A DNA stretch of 64,000 bases, taken from assembly GCA_964615765.1 (NCBI GenBank), contig CAZTQN010000015.1, positions 22,049 through 86,048 of the forward strand, in the 5' to 3' direction. This DNA comes from CAZTQN01 sp964615765 (GTDB lineage: Bacteria > Planctomycetota > Phycisphaerae > Phycisphaerales > UBA1924). Of the stretch, positions 50,644 through 59,509 are shown piece after piece. Made by a program: the position numbers and the translations under genes. The stretch's first letter is position 1, and every line of letters starts with the position of its first letter. The notes under the pieces were generated by a model. That model saw only the letters and a list, made by a program, of their open reading frames with translations. It was not told where the DNA came from and made no database searches.

Positions 50644-51225
50644 ATGCCGAGCGTCGTCGAGCGACTGTCGAACAAGATCCGTGTGCGTCCGCTGGAGGCG
50701 GACGATTCGCTGGCCCACCTCACGGCCCTGCTGCACCGCGCGTACAAGCAGCACGCGGACCGCGGGATCAAGGCCCTGGCCGCGTTCCAGCCGGAGGAAG
50801 TCACCCGTCGCCGCATCAGCGGCGGGGAGTGCTTTGTCGCGACGTACGTCGGGAAGGTTGTCGGGACGATCCTGTTCAAGGACGCGGCGAGCACGGCGGG
50901 CTCGGGCGTCGGCGGGGCGACGCGGATCCCCTGGTTCGAGCGCGGCGATGTCGCCAGCTTCAGCCAGTTCGCCGTCGAGCCCGAACTGCAAGGCCGCGGG
51001 ATCGGCGTGGTGCTCATGCAGACCGCCGAGCGGCGTGCGGCGGAGACGGGGGCGAAGGAGATCGCGCTGTCCACGCCGGAACCGGCGGAGTGGCTGGTGA
51101 AGATGTACGAGCGGCACGGGTACCGCGTCATCGACCGTGTGCAGTGGAAAGAGACGAACTACCTGAGCGCGATCATGAGCAAGCCGACCGCTCCGAGCGC
51201 CGGAGCGCAGGCCGCGGGCGCATAA
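50644..51225 (+). CDS. GNAT-family N-acetyltransferase
   Basis: The product is 193 residues. The acetyl-CoA loop is present as ELQGRGIGVVLMQTAE (Q/RxxGxG/A), preceded by the strand ASFSQFAVEPE and followed by EIALSTPEPAEWLVKMYERHGYRVIDRV, which gives the usual GNAT C-terminal motif B. The N-terminus has IRVRPLEADDSLAHLTALLH. Substrate unknown. It is followed 17 bases later by the TPR gene on the same strand, so they may share a transcript. Confidence 0.9.
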   Translation: MPSVVERLSNKIRVRPLEADDSLAHLTALLHRAYKQHADRGIKALAAFQPEEVTRRRISGGECFVATYVGKVVGTILFKDAASTAGSGVGGATRIPWFERGDVASFSQFAVEPELQGRGIGVVLMQTAERRAAETGAKEIALSTPEPAEWLVKMYERHGYRVIDRVQWKETNYLSAIMSKPTAPSAGAQAAGA

Positions 51226-51242
51226 AGCAGGAACGCGTGGGC

Positions 51243-52157
51243 ATGGTGCTGACGAGCGGCGAGATTCTGGAACTGATCGACGGCGCGTGGTCGTTCGCGG
51301 ACCCGGCGGGGTCGGAGCGGCGGTTCATCGCGGCGAGCGCCGGGGCGACGGGTAACGCCGAGCTGCACGCGGCCCTGCTCAGCCAGCGGGCCCGGGCCGT
51401 TGGGCTGCAGCGCAAGTTCGCGGAGGCCGACGCGCTGCTGGATCAGGCGGAGATGTTGGCGGGGGGCGCGCCGGCGGAGGACGCGGGCGCGGCGGACGCG
51501 CGGACGCTCAGCCGCGTGCTGATTCTGATGGAGCGCGGGCGCGTGCGGAACTCCGCGGGCGACAAGGACGCGGCGACGCCGCTGTTCGAAGCCGCGTTCG
51601 AGGCCGCCGTCGCGGGCGGGCTTGACGCGCTGGCCGTCGACGCGGCACACATGCTCGGGATCGTCGTCCGCGGCGAGCGGGGCATGGCGTGGAACGTGCG
51701 CGCGATGGAGATCGCGCAGGCCTCGCCCGACCCTCGGGCCCGCCGGTGGGTCGCGAGCCTGAGCAACAACATCGGCTGGCACTACCACGACCACGCGGAC
51801 TACGCGCGGGCGCTCGAGTGCTTTCAGGTGGCGCTCACGGCCCGCGAGGCGGCGGGGCAGGTCGAGCCGATCCTGGTTGCGCGGTGGTGCGTCGGGCGGT
51901 GCCTGCGCTCGCTCGGGCGGCTCGCCGAGGCGCTGCACCTGCAGCGCGAACTCGAAGCCGAGCACGACCGTCGCGGCACACCCGACGGGTTCGTGCAGGA
52001 AGAACTGGGCGAGTGCCTCTTGGGCATGCACAAGCCCGACGCGGCCCGCCCGCACTTCGCCGCGGCCCACCGGTTGCTGTCGCAGGACCCGTGGCTGACG
52101 CAATCCGAGCCGCGCCGGCTGGCCCGGCTGGCGGAACTTGGGTGGGGCGCGAACTGA
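51243..52157 (+). CDS. Cytoplasmic TPR-repeat protein
   Basis: The product is 304 residues with no signal peptide. Repeats of TPR type run across it: AELHAALLSQRARAVGLQRKF, LSRVLILMERGRVRNSAGDK, ASLSNNIGWHYHDHADYARA, and ARWCVGRCLRSLGRLAEAL. These form helical hairpins that bind partner proteins. ATG 51243 (MVLTSGEILELIDGAW) follows AGGAA by 10 bases; GTG 51237 is possible. A role with the GNAT enzyme just upstream is suggested only by closeness. Confidence 0.8.
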   Translation: MVLTSGEILELIDGAWSFADPAGSERRFIAASAGATGNAELHAALLSQRARAVGLQRKFAEADALLDQAEMLAGGAPAEDAGAADARTLSRVLILMERGRVRNSAGDKDAATPLFEAAFEAAVAGGLDALAVDAAHMLGIVVRGERGMAWNVRAMEIAQASPDPRARRWVASLSNNIGWHYHDHADYARALECFQVALTAREAAGQVEPILVARWCVGRCLRSLGRLAEALHLQRELEAEHDRRGTPDGFVQEELGECLLGMHKPDAARPHFAAAHRLLSQDPWLTQSEPRRLARLAELGWGAN

Positions 52158-52306
52158 CGGCGCTCGGGTGAACTGCCCAGGTTGAAGCGTGGAAATTTCC
52201 GCACGCTCGCGCAGGCCGCGAGACGACGCCTCGTACTTCTTATTGGGGGCTGAACCCGTCCGCACTGGCGCGGCGAGGCTGAAGCCGAACAAAGCGAGGC
52301 TGAACG

Positions 52307-55198
52307 ATGTCCGTGCGCACGCGATCGGGGCTTGGTCGGATTCTGGGTGGGCTGCTGTGCGGGTGCGCGGTCGCCGCGGCGGGCGGGCAGTCGACGCCGA
52401 CGCTCGTGGGCGATGCGACGCAGACGCGCGTGTTCAGCGCGTCGCACGCGCTGCGAACGGCGCCGGTCGCGCCGGGACGCTCGATCCTCATCGCGCGTGA
52501 CACCGACGCGGGCGACCCGCTGCTGGTCACCGACGGAACCTCGGCCGGCACGGTCCCCATCGCCCCCGGCGTCTTCGGGCCGCACCGGCCCATCACCGGC
52601 AAGCCGCTGCCCATCGGTGAGGGCCTCGTGCTGTTCCGCAGCACGGACGATCCGCTGAACGAGACCTTGTGGCGCACCGACGGCACGACCGGCGGAACCG
52701 CGGCGATCGCGACCTTCACGGGCAGCAACACGACGCGCCCACGCCTGTTCACGCGGAGCGCGGGTGGGTACGTGTTCGTCGCCACCAACGCGACCGGCCG
52801 CACGGAACTGTGGTTCACGGACGGCACGACCGGCGGCACACGCGTGACGGCGGACATCACGCCGCCGACGGGCGTTCGACCGGGGCTGCGCATCGTGACC
52901 GTCGAGGGGGGGCTGGTGCTGGTTGATCCGGATGCGCAGCAGATCCTGATCGCCGGGGCGAACGGGAGCGGCACTGCGGCGGTGCAGTTTCCGGCGGGGC
53001 AAGGGTTCGAGGACGTCATCGGCGCAGCGCGCGTGAACGGACGGACGGTGTTCACCACGCGTGTGGCGCTTTGGAGTGTTGAATCCGGCGCGACGACCGC
53101 GGTTCGCCTCCAGACCTTTGACTTTCCCCCGATCGGCTCCATCGTGCGCACCGGCAGCGTCGCGGTGTATTCCACACGGCGATTTGCGACGAACGACCGG
53201 CTCTGGCGGACCGACGGCACCGTCGCGGGCACTGTGCCGGTCCGGGGAGAATCGAACCCAAACGTGATCTACCAGTTGATTCCCTTCCAAGGTCGAGCCG
53301 CCTTCGTTCGTTACGGCGGTCAAGGGGAAACACCGCGAACGCTGGGTGTGACCGACGGAACGAACGTCGGCACGACCATCTTCAGCCTCCCGCTCACGCC
53401 CGCGCGGGCATCGTCAGCATTTGCGTTGCGCGTCGCGAGCGGTCGGGTGTGGGCGTGGAGCGAGCGAGATGGTTTGCCGAACGAGTCACTGAACGTGTAT
53501 AGCAGTGACGGGACAGACGCTGGGACTGCGCAAGTGCTCGCCCTTGGCGGCGGTGAGCAGCAGCTTCTCCGCAGCCTGCAAGACGCACCCGGCGGCGCGA
53601 TGTTCACCCGCTGGTCGCGCGGGATCGACGGGGGCGTCACCCATGAGATCATCGCCAGCGACGGCACCGCGGCGGGCACACGCACCGTGCGCACGCTCAC
53701 CAACACGTCACTGGCGCCGTCTTCGTTCACCGTTCCAATCGGCCGCCTGGGCACCGGTCCGGATGCGCCCGTCATGCTCGCGTCTTCCGCCGACAACGCC
53801 GGGAGCGAGCCATGGGTCACTGATCTGACGGTCAGCGGGACACGGCCTGTCGCCGATTTGAACACGGAGACCGACGCGAGCGAGTTCGAGCCGATCGCGA
53901 CCAATGACAACGGCGTTGTCCTTGCTCGCCGCCTGCCGGGCCGCGTTGTCGAGGTGTACTCCCTGCGCAATCAGCAACTGACGTTCGTGCGATCGTTCAA
54001 CAACGCGGCGATTGTGGATCGCCAGCGATCGGCCACGCCGCTTGCTCGGCTGGGATTCGTCCAGGTCTCCACCTCGCCGTCGTCCAGCCAGCTCTGGGCA
54101 ACGGACGGCAGTTCTCCGGGTACCCGACCAATCTTCGTAGAAAGCCCGAGAAGCACGGTCCAGTTCATCGGCGACGTGCCCGGCGGGTCTGTGCTGCAGC
54201 TCCTCTTGTTCGGGCAGAACCGCATTCTGCTCACCGACGGCACAGACACCGGCACGAGCGCGTTTCCGTTCGCCCGGCCGGGATTCTCCAACGCTGTTCG
54301 ACTCGGTGATCGACTGGTCTTGGCGAACTTCGCCGGCAGCGCGTTGGAACTCGTCGTGACCGACGGGACACCGGAAGGAACCGGCGTGCTCATCAACACG
54401 CCCGTCAGCGGCAGCACGGTTACCGTACCGATCGCTGCGGTCGGCGATCGGTTGTACGTGACGTCGCGGTTCGCAGGAATTCCCGGCCTGGCCCGCGTCG
54501 ACGGCACGCCCGCCACGCTCACCACCATCTCCACGCGCCCCGTTGTCGCCGGCGTCGCGCTCGGCGAGAGCCTCATCGCGATCTTCGACGCGCCGGACGG
54601 ACGGCAGCTCATCCGTGTCAACGCCGATGACACGATCGAAACCCTGCTCGGTCCCACGCCGTTTGTTCCGTCCGACCTGGTCAGCGTCGGCGACCGCGTC
54701 GTCGTCGTCGCCGTGCAGCCCGATCAATCCAGCGTGCTGTTCCTCTCCGACGGCACCGTCGCCGGCACCACGCCGATCAACGTGGGCGGCGGGCTCAGCG
54801 CGCCGTCGGGATTGACCGTGATCGGGCGGCAGGTGTATTTCACCGCGGGCTCGGCGGGCTATGGGCGTGAGCCGTGGGTGCTTGATGTCGATCGTCTCAC
54901 CGTCCGCCGCGTCGCCGATCTGCGCAACGGCCCGGGCGATTCCTCGCCCGACTGGTTCGTGCCGACGGACCAGCGCGTGTACTTCTCCGCGGCGGGCGAT
55001 GGCGTGGCCACGGAACTCTGGTCCGTCGCGGCGTGCGCCGGCGATTTCAACGCGTCCGGGGCGACCGAGGTGCAGGACGTGTTCGACTTCCTGTCCGCCT
55101 GGTTCGCACGCTCGCCGCGTGCCGACACTAACGCCGACGCCGACGTGAGCGTGCAGGACCTGTTCGACTTCCTGGCCCGGTGGACGGAAGGGTGCTGA
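52307..55198 (+). CDS. Secreted beta-propeller-like protein with DGT repeats and dockerin-like tail
   Basis: The product is 963 residues with a signal peptide (ILGGLLCGCAVAAAGG). About a dozen copies of an ELWxTDGTxxGT motif are spread evenly, for example LWRTDGTTGGTAAI, LWFTDGTTGGTRV, LWRTDGTVAGTVPV, LWATDGSSPGTRPI, VLFLSDGTVAGTTPI. Such repeats, known from other bacterial surface proteins, are compatible with a large beta-propeller. The tail has Cys, two dockerin-like loops (DFNASGATEVQD and DTNADADVSVQD) and a final GC. Ligand unknown. It is convergent with the gene at 55403, and a hairpin lies between. Confidence 0.82.
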   Translation: MSVRTRSGLGRILGGLLCGCAVAAAGGQSTPTLVGDATQTRVFSASHALRTAPVAPGRSILIARDTDAGDPLLVTDGTSAGTVPIAPGVFGPHRPITGKPLPIGEGLVLFRSTDDPLNETLWRTDGTTGGTAAIATFTGSNTTRPRLFTRSAGGYVFVATNATGRTELWFTDGTTGGTRVTADITPPTGVRPGLRIVTVEGGLVLVDPDAQQILIAGANGSGTAAVQFPAGQGFEDVIGAARVNGRTVFTTRVALWSVESGATTAVRLQTFDFPPIGSIVRTGSVAVYSTRRFATNDRLWRTDGTVAGTVPVRGESNPNVIYQLIPFQGRAAFVRYGGQGETPRTLGVTDGTNVGTTIFSLPLTPARASSAFALRVASGRVWAWSERDGLPNESLNVYSSDGTDAGTAQVLALGGGEQQLLRSLQDAPGGAMFTRWSRGIDGGVTHEIIASDGTAAGTRTVRTLTNTSLAPSSFTVPIGRLGTGPDAPVMLASSADNAGSEPWVTDLTVSGTRPVADLNTETDASEFEPIATNDNGVVLARRLPGRVVEVYSLRNQQLTFVRSFNNAAIVDRQRSATPLARLGFVQVSTSPSSSQLWATDGSSPGTRPIFVESPRSTVQFIGDVPGGSVLQLLLFGQNRILLTDGTDTGTSAFPFARPGFSNAVRLGDRLVLANFAGSALELVVTDGTPEGTGVLINTPVSGSTVTVPIAAVGDRLYVTSRFAGIPGLARVDGTPATLTTISTRPVVAGVALGESLIAIFDAPDGRQLIRVNADDTIETLLGPTPFVPSDLVSVGDRVVVVAVQPDQSSVLFLSDGTVAGTTPINVGGGLSAPSGLTVIGRQVYFTAGSAGYGREPWVLDVDRLTVRRVADLRNGPGDSSPDWFVPTDQRVYFSAAGDGVATELWSVAACAGDFNASGATEVQDVFDFLSAWFARSPRADTNADADVSVQDLFDFLARWTEGC

Positions 55199-55330
55199 CC
55201 TCCCCCACCCGCCACCCCCCACCCCCCACCCCCCGCCATCTCCGCGGCGACGACGACACGGCGGGCGCAGACGGCGAGTTCCGCCGCGCTGCGCCCGCCG
55301 CCTTCTTCACTGGAGCGCTCGGCGCGCACA

Positions 55331-55367
55331 CACGGCGTCGCCGGCCCAAAGAGCGGACGACGCCGTG
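55331..55367. terminator. Putative bidirectional terminator hairpin
   Basis: CACGGCGTCG (55331-55340) and CGACGCCGTG (55358-55367) form a perfect 10-bp stem with a 17-base loop between two convergent genes. No T-tract follows on either strand, so termination strength is uncertain. The rest of the 204-base gap has CCACCCCCCACCCCCCACC-type C-runs but no gene. Confidence 0.55.
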
Positions 55368-55402
55368 CGGCACGCGGCGTGCTGATTGGAGAGGACGAAC
55401 GA

Positions 55403-58000
55403 TCAGCAGCCGGCGAAGTACGCGGTCAGGAAGTCGAAGATGTCCTGCACCGTGAGCGAGCCGGAAGAGTTGACGTCGGCGCGAAGGTCGCCGGCGAAGT
55501 ACGCCGAGAGGTAGTCGAAGATGTCCTGCACCGTCACGCCGCCGGCGCCGTTGAAGTCGGCGATGCAGGCAACGGGCGGGCAGCCCCATCGGCCGATGCC
55601 GGCGGAGAAGTCGCTGTCGGGCGCGAGAACGTCACCCCAGACGTACAGGGCGGGGCGGGATGGGCCGGCGCCGTCGTCGTCGTGCACAACCAGGCGGCCG
55701 CCGCTGGTCACGCCGGGCACGGCGGACCACGTCGACCCGTTCCAGCGGGCCAGTCCGCCCGCGGGCTGACCGCCGGCGGCGTCGAACCCGCCGGAGACGT
55801 AGAGCTGCGTGCCCGAGCCGTCGTTGAACGCGGCGATGGCGTTGACCGTGCCGGTGGACGCCGCGGCGTTCAGGAGGACGCCGCCGCCCAGAGGTTCGAA
55901 GGTGCTCCCGTTCCAACGACCGATGCCGTCGATCTGCACGCCGTTCACGGCGTACGGCAGCGTGCCGATGAGGTAGAGCTGTTGCCCGCTGCCGACGTCC
56001 GCCGTGGCCAGTCCTGCGCGGACGGAGCTGCCGAACGTGCCGGTGTGCGAAGCGATCGGCGTCCACGTCGCGCCGGTCAAGCGTGCGACGATGTTCTTGG
56101 GCGACGTGAACGGCGGGGACAGCAGGCCGGACGCGTACAGATTGCCCTGATGAACCGCCAACCCGAGGACGGACAGGTCCGTGCCGCTGCTCACGCCGGG
56201 CACGGGGGGCACATCGGGGAACCCGCCCGCGACGCCGACCCAGGACGACCCGTTGTACGCGATGATGTTGGGGAACGTGCCCGGCAAGCTGGTGTTGGAC
56301 GAGTTGCCGCCGAGCACGAGCACCGGGCCGTTGCCGCCGGGCCCGTCGAGATCGAACACCGCGGCCGCTGCGAACAGCCCGCCGCCGAAGGCGTGCGGGA
56401 TCACCTGCCACGCCCCACCGACGAGCTTGGCCAGGCGCGGCAGGAGCGGGTCCCCGGGCGCTCCGGTCGTGGATCCGTAGGCGAACAGCGCGGGGCCCGT
56501 GCCGTCGTCATAGGTGATGAACGACACCGGGCCGAAGCCGGGCGGGGCGCTCAGCGGCGGGCTGGGTGTCTGCCAGCCGGCGGGCGTCCACTGCGCGATG
56601 CCGCCGGGATAGAACGCGTCGCCGGCGGCGGTTGATGGGCCGGTGAGGGTGAGCAGGCGTGCGGGCGTTGGGCCTGGACCGTCGGTATCGAGCGAGAACG
56701 TGCCCCAACTGCTGGCCGGGACGCCGTGCGCGGGACCGTCGTACTGCGGGAGCCACTGCGAGCCGCCCCAGAAGGCCATGTTGCGAGCGGGGCGCCCGCC
56801 GGCGCCGGTGAACCCGTCTCCGCCGACGAACAGCGCGGGCTGGCCGCGCAGCGTGCAGGGCACGAGGGTGAAGACGCGGCGGACCGCGTCGGCGCCGCCG
56901 TCGGCATTGTTGGGCAGTTGCAGCCCGCTCCCCAGCGGGCTGAGCGTCGTGCCGTCCCACTGCACAACGCGGCTGTACGGCTCTTCGGGCTGACCCACGG
57001 GCGGGACCGCGGCGTACTCGCCGCCGATGAACAGCCGCGGGCCGGCGCCGAGGTTGGCCACGGTCAGGACGTCGAACGTCTGATTCTCCGGCGCGGCGGA
57101 GAACACGCCCCACCCGTCGACGGCGTTCCACGTGCGGATCGTCGGCCAGCCGACGTACAACTTCGGCAGTGCCGGCCCGGGGCCGTCGTTGTCGAACACG
57201 GCGAGTGCGCGGATGTCCCCGTTGATCGTGCCGGGGACGAACGAAGGCACCCCGCCCGAGAGCTCCACCAAACCGCCGTTGAAACCGCCGCCGAAGAAGA
57301 TCCGCGTGGGCAGCGGACCGGGCCCGTCGGCGTCGAACGGAGTGATCGCGGCCACGCCCCAGTCGAACTGCCCGGGCGACAGCCCGTCGAAGTTGACCAG
57401 ATCGCTCGTCCACGCGACGCGCCCGGGGAACCCGCCGCCGATGTACAAGCGCGGCCCGGTGTTCTCGGCGTTGGCGACGATGAGCGTGGCCACGCCGGGG
57501 ATGGCCTCGATGTCCGAGGTGAAGTCGGCCCCCATGGGCTGCCACTGTCCGCCAGCCCACCGGGCGAGCGAAGGACTGGGCACTTCCGTGCCGTCGGTGT
57601 TGAACGCGTTGAAGAACGAGCCCCCGACGACGATGCTGGCCGGTGCGCCGCCGGGCCCGTCGAAATCGACCGAAGCAAGGGCGCGGACCTGTCCGGCCGA
57701 CCCGAGCACGAACCCGACGCCTTGCCCGACGGGCGAGAGTCGCACGCCGTCCCACTTCACCACCCCGCCGACGAACCGGCCCTCGACGGTGGCGAAATCG
57801 CCGCCGATGTACAAGGCGGGGCCGGTGCCGTCGTCGTGCATGGTGGCGCAGCGGACGGCCCCGAGCGGGATGCCGGCGGCACGGAAGACGTCGGACCACT
57901 CGGGCACGCAGGTCTGCCCGTGGGCCCCCGCGCCCGCCGCGAGCAGCGCGACAACACCGCCAACCCTGATCACCCACCCACCTGCAACGCGGCCACGCAT
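55403..58000 (-). CDS. Secreted propeller-like protein with dockerin-like tail, module copy 1
   Basis: The product is 865 residues. ATG 58000 has GGAGGT 8 bases upstream and gives a signal peptide (VIRVGGVVALLAAGAGAHGQ). The chain is made of roughly 50-residue units with phrases such as DGTGPALYIGGDFATVEGRF, GPRLYIGGGFPGRV, GPRLFIGGEYAAVPP and VQWDGTTLSPLGSG, a pattern compatible with a beta-propeller. The tail is Cys-Ile-Ala-DFNGAGGVTVQDIFDYL ... DVNSSGSLTVQDIFDFL ... AGC. It is a paralogue of 59510-62275 and divergent from the HTH gene at 58138. Ligand and role unknown; likely exported to the cell surface or outside. Confidence 0.85.
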   Translation of the reverse strand: MRGRVAGGWVIRVGGVVALLAAGAGAHGQTCVPEWSDVFRAAGIPLGAVRCATMHDDGTGPALYIGGDFATVEGRFVGGVVKWDGVRLSPVGQGVGFVLGSAGQVRALASVDFDGPGGAPASIVVGGSFFNAFNTDGTEVPSPSLARWAGGQWQPMGADFTSDIEAIPGVATLIVANAENTGPRLYIGGGFPGRVAWTSDLVNFDGLSPGQFDWGVAAITPFDADGPGPLPTRIFFGGGFNGGLVELSGGVPSFVPGTINGDIRALAVFDNDGPGPALPKLYVGWPTIRTWNAVDGWGVFSAAPENQTFDVLTVANLGAGPRLFIGGEYAAVPPVGQPEEPYSRVVQWDGTTLSPLGSGLQLPNNADGGADAVRRVFTLVPCTLRGQPALFVGGDGFTGAGGRPARNMAFWGGSQWLPQYDGPAHGVPASSWGTFSLDTDGPGPTPARLLTLTGPSTAAGDAFYPGGIAQWTPAGWQTPSPPLSAPPGFGPVSFITYDDGTGPALFAYGSTTGAPGDPLLPRLAKLVGGAWQVIPHAFGGGLFAAAAVFDLDGPGGNGPVLVLGGNSSNTSLPGTFPNIIAYNGSSWVGVAGGFPDVPPVPGVSSGTDLSVLGLAVHQGNLYASGLLSPPFTSPKNIVARLTGATWTPIASHTGTFGSSVRAGLATADVGSGQQLYLIGTLPYAVNGVQIDGIGRWNGSTFEPLGGGVLLNAAASTGTVNAIAAFNDGSGTQLYVSGGFDAAGGQPAGGLARWNGSTWSAVPGVTSGGRLVVHDDDGAGPSRPALYVWGDVLAPDSDFSAGIGRWGCPPVACIADFNGAGGVTVQDIFDYLSAYFAGDLRADVNSSGSLTVQDIFDFLTAYFAGC

Positions 58001-58068
58001 GACGGACCTCCCGGGTTTGGCATTCGGCAACCGATCGGCGACGCGGCGCACACCCGCCGGTCACTGTT

Positions 58069-58095
58069 TCTGAGAATCGTTTTGGACAACATACT
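58069..58095. promoter_or_regulatory. Shared intergenic motif, copy 1 (TCTGAG-N10-GACAANNTACT)
   Basis: TCTGAG at 58069, then AATCGTTTTG, then GACAACATACT, lie in an AT-rich island of a very GC-rich genome. The same spaced motif occurs at 62337-62363 in the paralogous divergent region. It is 42 bases from the HTH gene start and 68 from the secreted-protein start. It overlaps a weak dyad (GTTTTGGACAAC). A binding site of the HTH protein, or a promoter, is inferred. Confidence 0.6.
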
Positions 58096-58137
58096 GAGAT
58101 TCGTTGCCGTGTCAAGGATTTCGGCTAGACTTTTTCC

Positions 58138-59442
58138 ATGCAGCAGCGGGAAGCGACCCAGCGCAGCCGTCGGCGTTCAAAAGCACGCGCGAGCACCAGC
58201 CCGGACCCGCTGGCCGCCGCCGGGCACACGCTGGATCGGCTTGCCGCGGAGGTGGCTCGTGCCCTCGATCGCCTGCGCCCGCCGGCGGACGGGCCGAGAG
58301 GCCTCGCCAGGGCCATCGGCGCGGATGTATCGGTCTGCCAACGCGTGCTCTCGGGCGTGCGCTCGCGCGGCTCGGCCAGCGAGCGCCTGGCGGAGTGGCC
58401 CGGGACCAGTGGCCTCATTTCGTTTACCGCCCTCCTGGAAGCCGCAATCGGAGCCCGATCGGGCGGCAGCCAGCTCAGCCTGGCGGTGCGCGAGTATGAG
58501 CGGTTGATCGGCACGCTCGCGCGGTCGCACGCGGCGGCGGTCCGCCGGCTGCGCACGCTGGAACGCCACGCCGAGAGCGCTCAACACGCCGGGCACCCGC
58601 CCGCCGACCGTCAGGCCAGCACGCCGACACGCCGCGGGCTCCACCGCGCGACGTCGGACCTTCTCGGGTCCAGCGTCGACGCGACGACGTTCGTGTGCAT
58701 GGTGCGCCCCATCCCAGGGCGCGAGGACCTCATGGAAGGGTGCAGCGCGATCGCGCGCCTCGGGCTGCGGGCGTCGACGAGCGGCGTGTGCGTGACGTCG
58801 CAGAACACGCAGCTACGCCAGGTCGCGGGCGACCTGGCCGGGGAGGTCCGCTGGACGCCGCTGGGCTCGCCGCTCTCGCCGGGCGGTCGCGACGGGTTGC
58901 TGGAGGAGTTCTCGTCCACACCGATGCCGCTGACGTCGGTCGACTCGGGCGACGGGATGATCCGGCAGATGGTTCAGCCCGATGTTTCGGGGCACGGGCC
59001 GCGGGGCGTGGACGTGGTGCTGGCGCGGCATTGGAGCCCGGACAGCAACCCGCAGTACACGCCGTCACCTTCGTGGTCGCAGATCTTGCGGACGCGCCAG
59101 CCGTGCAAGCGGATGGTGATGGACGTGTACCTGCACCGTTCGATGGTGACCGCCGCCCCGCCGAGCGTCGGCGCGTACTTCTGGCACCCGGCGCTCCCGA
59201 GCGACCCGCGGAAGAACTGGCACGACCGCCTGCCGGGCGCGCCAGCCGTGACGCTGCTGAACCCCGCCGCGCCCGCGCCCACGCCGGCGTGGCCGCATCA
59301 GGCGGCCCTCACCAGGAGGCTCATGGAACTGTCCGGCTTCGCCCCCGACGAGTTCGTCGGGTTCCGGTGCGAAGAGGAGTATCCCATCTGGGGCGCGGCG
59401 TACTACATGACCTTTGACCTGCGACCGGTGGCTCGCTCGTAA
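58138..59442 (+). CDS. HTH-containing protein of unknown family, module copy 1
   Basis: The product is 434 residues. A helix-turn-helix-like stretch is at 55-74 (GLARAIGADVSVCQRVLSGV). The middle is helical. The last 130 residues form a domain I do not recognise, shared with the paralogue at 62397: DVYLHRSM, VGAYFWHP, NWHDRLPG, PAWPHQA..RRLMELSGF, PDEFVGFR and YPIWGAAYYMTFDLR. Aromatic and His-rich, it could bind a ligand. No ribosome site is visible before ATG 58138, so the message may be leaderless. It is divergent from the secreted protein gene at 55403-58000; regulation of that gene is a reasonable guess. Confidence 0.75.
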   Translation: MQQREATQRSRRRSKARASTSPDPLAAAGHTLDRLAAEVARALDRLRPPADGPRGLARAIGADVSVCQRVLSGVRSRGSASERLAEWPGTSGLISFTALLEAAIGARSGGSQLSLAVREYERLIGTLARSHAAAVRRLRTLERHAESAQHAGHPPADRQASTPTRRGLHRATSDLLGSSVDATTFVCMVRPIPGREDLMEGCSAIARLGLRASTSGVCVTSQNTQLRQVAGDLAGEVRWTPLGSPLSPGGRDGLLEEFSSTPMPLTSVDSGDGMIRQMVQPDVSGHGPRGVDVVLARHWSPDSNPQYTPSPSWSQILRTRQPCKRMVMDVYLHRSMVTAAPPSVGAYFWHPALPSDPRKNWHDRLPGAPAVTLLNPAAPAPTPAWPHQAALTRRLMELSGFAPDEFVGFRCEEEYPIWGAAYYMTFDLRPVARS

Positions 59443-59447
59443 ATACA

Positions 59448-59479
59448 CACGCCGCGCGGCGAAGTCGCCGCGCGGCGTG
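59448..59479. terminator. Perfect 14-bp hairpin between convergent genes
   Basis: CACGCCGCGCGGCG (59448-59461) and CGCCGCGCGGCGTG (59466-59479) pair fully around AAGT. It lies 6 bases after the HTH gene stop and 31 bases beyond the stop of the convergent secreted-protein gene, so it may serve both. There is no T-tract. Confidence 0.7.
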
Positions 59480-59509
59480 GATCATGGTGATGGCCCGAGC
59501 ACGGACGGC

